Assembly: GCA_022749755.1 (NCBI GenBank)
Contig: CM040443.1
Location: forward strand, 9,149,744 to 9,213,743
Length of the DNA: 64,000 bases
Reading direction: 5' to 3'
Origin: Azadirachta indica
Taxonomy: Eukaryota > Streptophyta > Magnoliopsida > Sapindales > Meliaceae
Position numbers and translations under genes: made by a program. How positions within the stretch are numbered: the first letter of the stretch is position 1; every line of letters begins with the position of its first letter. Below, piece by piece: positions 61,329 through 64,000 of this stretch. The notes beneath the pieces are model-generated. The model saw nothing but the letters and a program-made list of their open reading frames with translations, was not told where the DNA came from and searched no databases.

Positions 61329-62423
61329 ATGAGATATCATCTCTTTCTGGCTGCTCTTCTAGTTTTATCACTATCACCGACTCAAACTTCAGCTCATTTC
61401 TTCCCCAACATTTCATCAATTCCTCCATGGCTAATCTCAAATGCCACCGCCGGCGCCTGGGATGCGTTTCAGAAATTCACCGGCTGCCATCCCGGCGACA
61501 AGGTGGATGGATTAGGGAAGCTCAAGAAGTACTTTCACAACTTCGGTTACATTCCAGATTTGCCCTCAAATATCACAGACGATTTCGATGACTTGCTGGA
61601 ATCGGCACTCAGGACTTATCAGCAAAACTTCAATCTTGAACCCACTGGTGAACTCGATAGCCAAACCATGCAACACATATTACGGCCCAGATGCGGTAAT
61701 CCTGATATAGTCAACGGGTCAACAACTATGAACTCGGGCAAACCGACGTCGCATAACGTCTCTCACTTCCATACAGTCGGTCACTACAGTTTCTTCCCCG
61801 GCACTCCGCGTTGGCCATCGAACAAGCGTGATCTGACATACGCGTTCTTTCCAGATAATCCATTGTCTGATGAAGTAAAGAACGTTTTCGCCACAGCCTT
61901 TGACCGGTGGTCGGAAGTGACGCAGTTGACTTTCACTCCAACGGATTCTTTCGCCACAGCCGATATCAGGATCGGGTTTTTCAGCGGCGATCACGGGGAC
62001 GGTGAACCGTTTGATGGGGTTCTGGGCACGCTGGCCCACGCGTTCTCGCCGCCAAGTGGACGGTTCCATTTGGACGGTGACGAGAACTGGGTGATCACAA
62101 CTGATATTACGAACTCCATATCGATGTCGGCGATTGATCTTGAGTCAGTTGCGGTTCATGAAATCGGACATTTGTTGGGGTTAGGACATTCATCCGTTGA
62201 AGAGTCGATCATGTACCCCACAATTTCTTCAGGCACCCGAAAAGTTGAGTTGACGACAGACGATATACAGGGAATCCAATACTTGTATGGCAGCAATCCG
62301 AATTACAATGGTTCATCTGAACAGTCTGTTCAGCAGCGGGACACCAGTGGTAGTAATCGGGCCTACTCCTTGGGCCTGTGGTGGGGCTTGTGTGTCTGGG
62401 CGGCTGTGCTATTGGGCTTGTAG
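61329..62423 (+). CDS. Matrix metalloproteinase, GPI-anchored (plant MMP, M10A)
   Basis: Intronless secreted zinc endopeptidase of the cell surface, 364 residues. Signal peptide 1-22. The propeptide contains a peptidoglycan-binding-like region (about 55-118) and the cysteine switch PRCGNPD with Cys122, which holds the zymogen inactive. The catalytic domain starts around [13 protein letters not shown]; the zinc helix is [11 protein letters not shown] (His277, Glu278, His281, His287) and the Met-turn is at Met295 (SIMYP). Plant MMPs lack the hemopexin domain, as here. The C-terminus ends in a hydrophobic [17 protein letters not shown] tail after a small-residue DTSGS stretch, a GPI-attachment signal. 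In Arabidopsis, 2-MMP, 3-MMP and 5-MMP lie in the three paralogous blocks. Substrates unknown. Confidence 0.95.
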   Translation: MRYHLFLAALLVLSLSPTQTSAHFFPNISSIPPWLISNATAGAWDAFQKFTGCHPGDKVDGLGKLKKYFHNFGYIPDLPSNITDDFDDLLESALRTYQQNFNLEPTGELDSQTMQHILRPRCGNPDIVNGSTTMNSGKPTSHNVSHFHTVGHYSFFPGTPRWPSNKRDLTYAFFPDNPLSDEVKNVFATAFDRWSEVTQLTFTPTDSFATADIRIGFFSGDHGDGEPFDGVLGTLAHAFSPPSGRFHLDGDENWVITTDITNSISMSAIDLESVAVHEIGHLLGLGHSSVEESIMYPTISSGTRKVELTTDDIQGIQYLYGSNPNYNGSSEQSVQQRDTSGSNRAYSLGLWWGLCVWAAVLLGL

Positions 62424-63260
62424 ATATATCATTTTGTTTTCATTATTTTTGAGAATTACCTTATCGCCTGAGATAGAGTCATACAGTTGATTCATGATTT
62501 TAGGTTATTTTTATTTTTATTTTTATTTTATATAAATATATTACTTATTCTTTTGATGTGTTTACAGTTGCGTCCACATAATTCGTTGTACATTCATGTA
62601 TACGAATACAAATTTCATTATTATTATTATTTGGACAAATTTACATATTTTTAGATATTACTAAATTTCTTGGCTTATGGGTTATGCCTGTCAATGCCAG
62701 TGCCCAGAGTTTGAGACAGCGGAACAATCATTCGAATGAAATTGGATTAGACCTACAATATCTCAGCCCATGGGCCGGACATGAGAGTTCTCTGTATTTC
62801 CATTCGATGCAAAAGAATACACTTGTGATATTACCGGGGAAATATCAAAGGCTAATTTTTTCGTGGGCAATCTGGATTCTCGAGGATTAAGAATTTTGTT
62901 GGCTTAATGATCTGAACATTCAAAGGCTATTATTTTAGAACTGAAACGCTTTAATTCATAGTCACGTTTAGTTGTATTTTATTAATTCCCCTTTCGACTT
63001 TGTAACGTTTAGTGTTTGACAATGGGACTCCGTCGAGTTCTAAATTTCTAATCATGACAAGTCAAAAAAATTTTTTCTAGAATTGGACGGGCAAAAGTCT
63101 TCGTTGACTTTTTCTGGACTCATATATCAGATTCCAGTTATCCACATCCCCTCTAATCATCAGTCTTGAACTCGATGAACTGTTTCTTTGCCTCTTAATT
63201 GGTCTTTTTTTATACTATTAACGTCAATAAAAAAGTTATTTCCTAAAAAGCTTTAAAACT

Positions 63261-63282
63261 TTAATATATATATATATATATA
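63261..63282. repeat. TA dinucleotide microsatellite
   Basis: About ten TA units 3' of the metalloproteinase gene. Confidence 0.8.
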
Positions 63283-63505
63283 TGGAGAAGGATCCCAAGT
63301 CTGAAAGCAGCAGGGATATTCAATGAACCATACAGTGAAGAATGCCCGATTGATTTTCAGGTTTCTTTTTACCAATGTATGACCACAGCAAATTTATGAA
63401 CCAGTGCTAACTGTTACAGAAATTAGACAACATTTAAAAGTTCAGAGGGAAAAGTTCTTTTGCCTCCACAATTACAGTTGCCTGCTCTCACCATACACCA
63501 ATTTA

Positions 63506-63507
<2 letters not shown>

Positions 63508-63570
<63 letters not shown>
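63508..63570. repeat. Compound TA/GA microsatellite
   Basis: About 15 TA units followed directly by about 15 GA units with one interruption. Frames on both strands through it are low complexity and not genes. Confidence 0.9.
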
Positions 63571-64000
63571 GCCGCCACCCATGTGAAGCAGCTGATCCTA
63601 AATCCCAACAAAGCATGTGATTGAAGAAATTTTACTACCAATTAATTGAACATGTGCAAATTGATAAAAGCAGATATGGTCCAGGTAATTAATCATAGAA
63701 TGCACTTCTCAACTGCGCTAGGCTACGTCAACAGGCGAAAGAAGTAGTTTATTAATGCTTTTGTATTTGGGATCGATCTAGACCACTCAACTCCATCTTG
63801 TTGCTAGCTGGGAATATATATACAGTTGGCTCCTAATTCCTTCTGTTAATTGTTCGTGGGCCAGACATGTCTTTTATATGTATATATCGATCACTTTCTA
63901 ATTCATCAAAGATTTTGATCGAGATCATCAGTTTTGTCTGAATCATGGAAAACGTACGTACATAGATCAATTATTAAGAGCCTTGGAATTTTCAATACTG

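Larger units (their letters stand above)
62424..64000. other. Intergenic, 3' of metalloproteinase to the right edge
   Basis: Metalloproteinase 3' UTR, then AT-rich DNA with TA and GA microsatellites. No coding region recognised. At 63944 an ATG opens MEN before a GTACGT donor-like site, which could be a first exon but has no other support. Confidence 0.45.

Noticed and set aside
61719..62069. 116-codon minus-strand frame
   Set aside because: Shadow of the metalloproteinase coding region on the other strand.
63944..63964. ATG with a donor-like GTACGT at the right edge
   Set aside because: Only three codons before the putative donor and no downstream exon visible in the window.
1..64000. CRISPR arrays, prophage, operons, integrated virus or organelle DNA
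   Set aside because: No regularly spaced repeats, no phage, viral or organellar genes, and every gene has its own eukaryotic structure.

Overview
This is a 64 kb stretch of plant nuclear DNA. AT-rich intergenic DNA, GT-AG introns, poly-T and microsatellite tracts, and plant-only families (germin-like, GATL, type-A response regulator, plant MMP) point to a eudicot. The protein sequences look to me most like Citrus, but this rests on memory, not on a search. I see no prokaryotic, organellar or viral segment.

Layout: (1) 1-5562, minus, ISE2-type chloroplast RNA helicase, whose C-terminus runs off the left edge. (2) 7578-13274, plus, mitochondrial pyruvate dehydrogenase E1 alpha, 8 exons. (3) 18585-19751, plus, intronless GATL8/9-type glycosyltransferase. 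(4) 21427-22098, minus, intronless germin-like protein, divergent from (5) 23651-27191, plus, WVD2-like/TPX2 microtubule protein, 8 exons. (6) 29771-32181, minus, class I formin, 2 exons. (7) 35497-36586, minus, type-A cytokinin response regulator, 5 exons. (8) 41730-45757, plus, MYND zinc-finger protein, 11 exons. (9) 49454-52657, plus, secreted or membrane-entering protein of uncharacterised family, 7 exons, with motifs of a permuted papain-like hydrolase. (10) 53524-54768, minus, aldo-keto reductase, 4 exons, with a decayed relative at 56268-56376. (11) 57481-57732, minus, small Lys-rich protein. (12) 61329-62423, plus, intronless GPI-anchored matrix metalloproteinase. The intron phases close exactly for every multi-exon model.

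The genes are housekeeping and cell-wall/cytoskeleton/signalling genes with independent promoters, not an operon or pathway cluster. Their order is the main higher-level signal. As I recall the Arabidopsis map, the same families are split over four chromosome 1 segments (near At1g10460, At1g24140-24180, At1g59900-59970 and At1g70070-70170), so this window resembles the unfractionated ancestor of those blocks.

The most unusual non-genic structures are two large imperfect inverted repeats. One has about 1.1-1.2 kb arms and lies between genes 8 and 9 (about 46440-49110). The other has about 0.3 kb AT-rich arms and lies just upstream of gene 11 (about 57921-59345). There are also smaller MITE-like elements and tandem duplications in introns and intergenic DNA.
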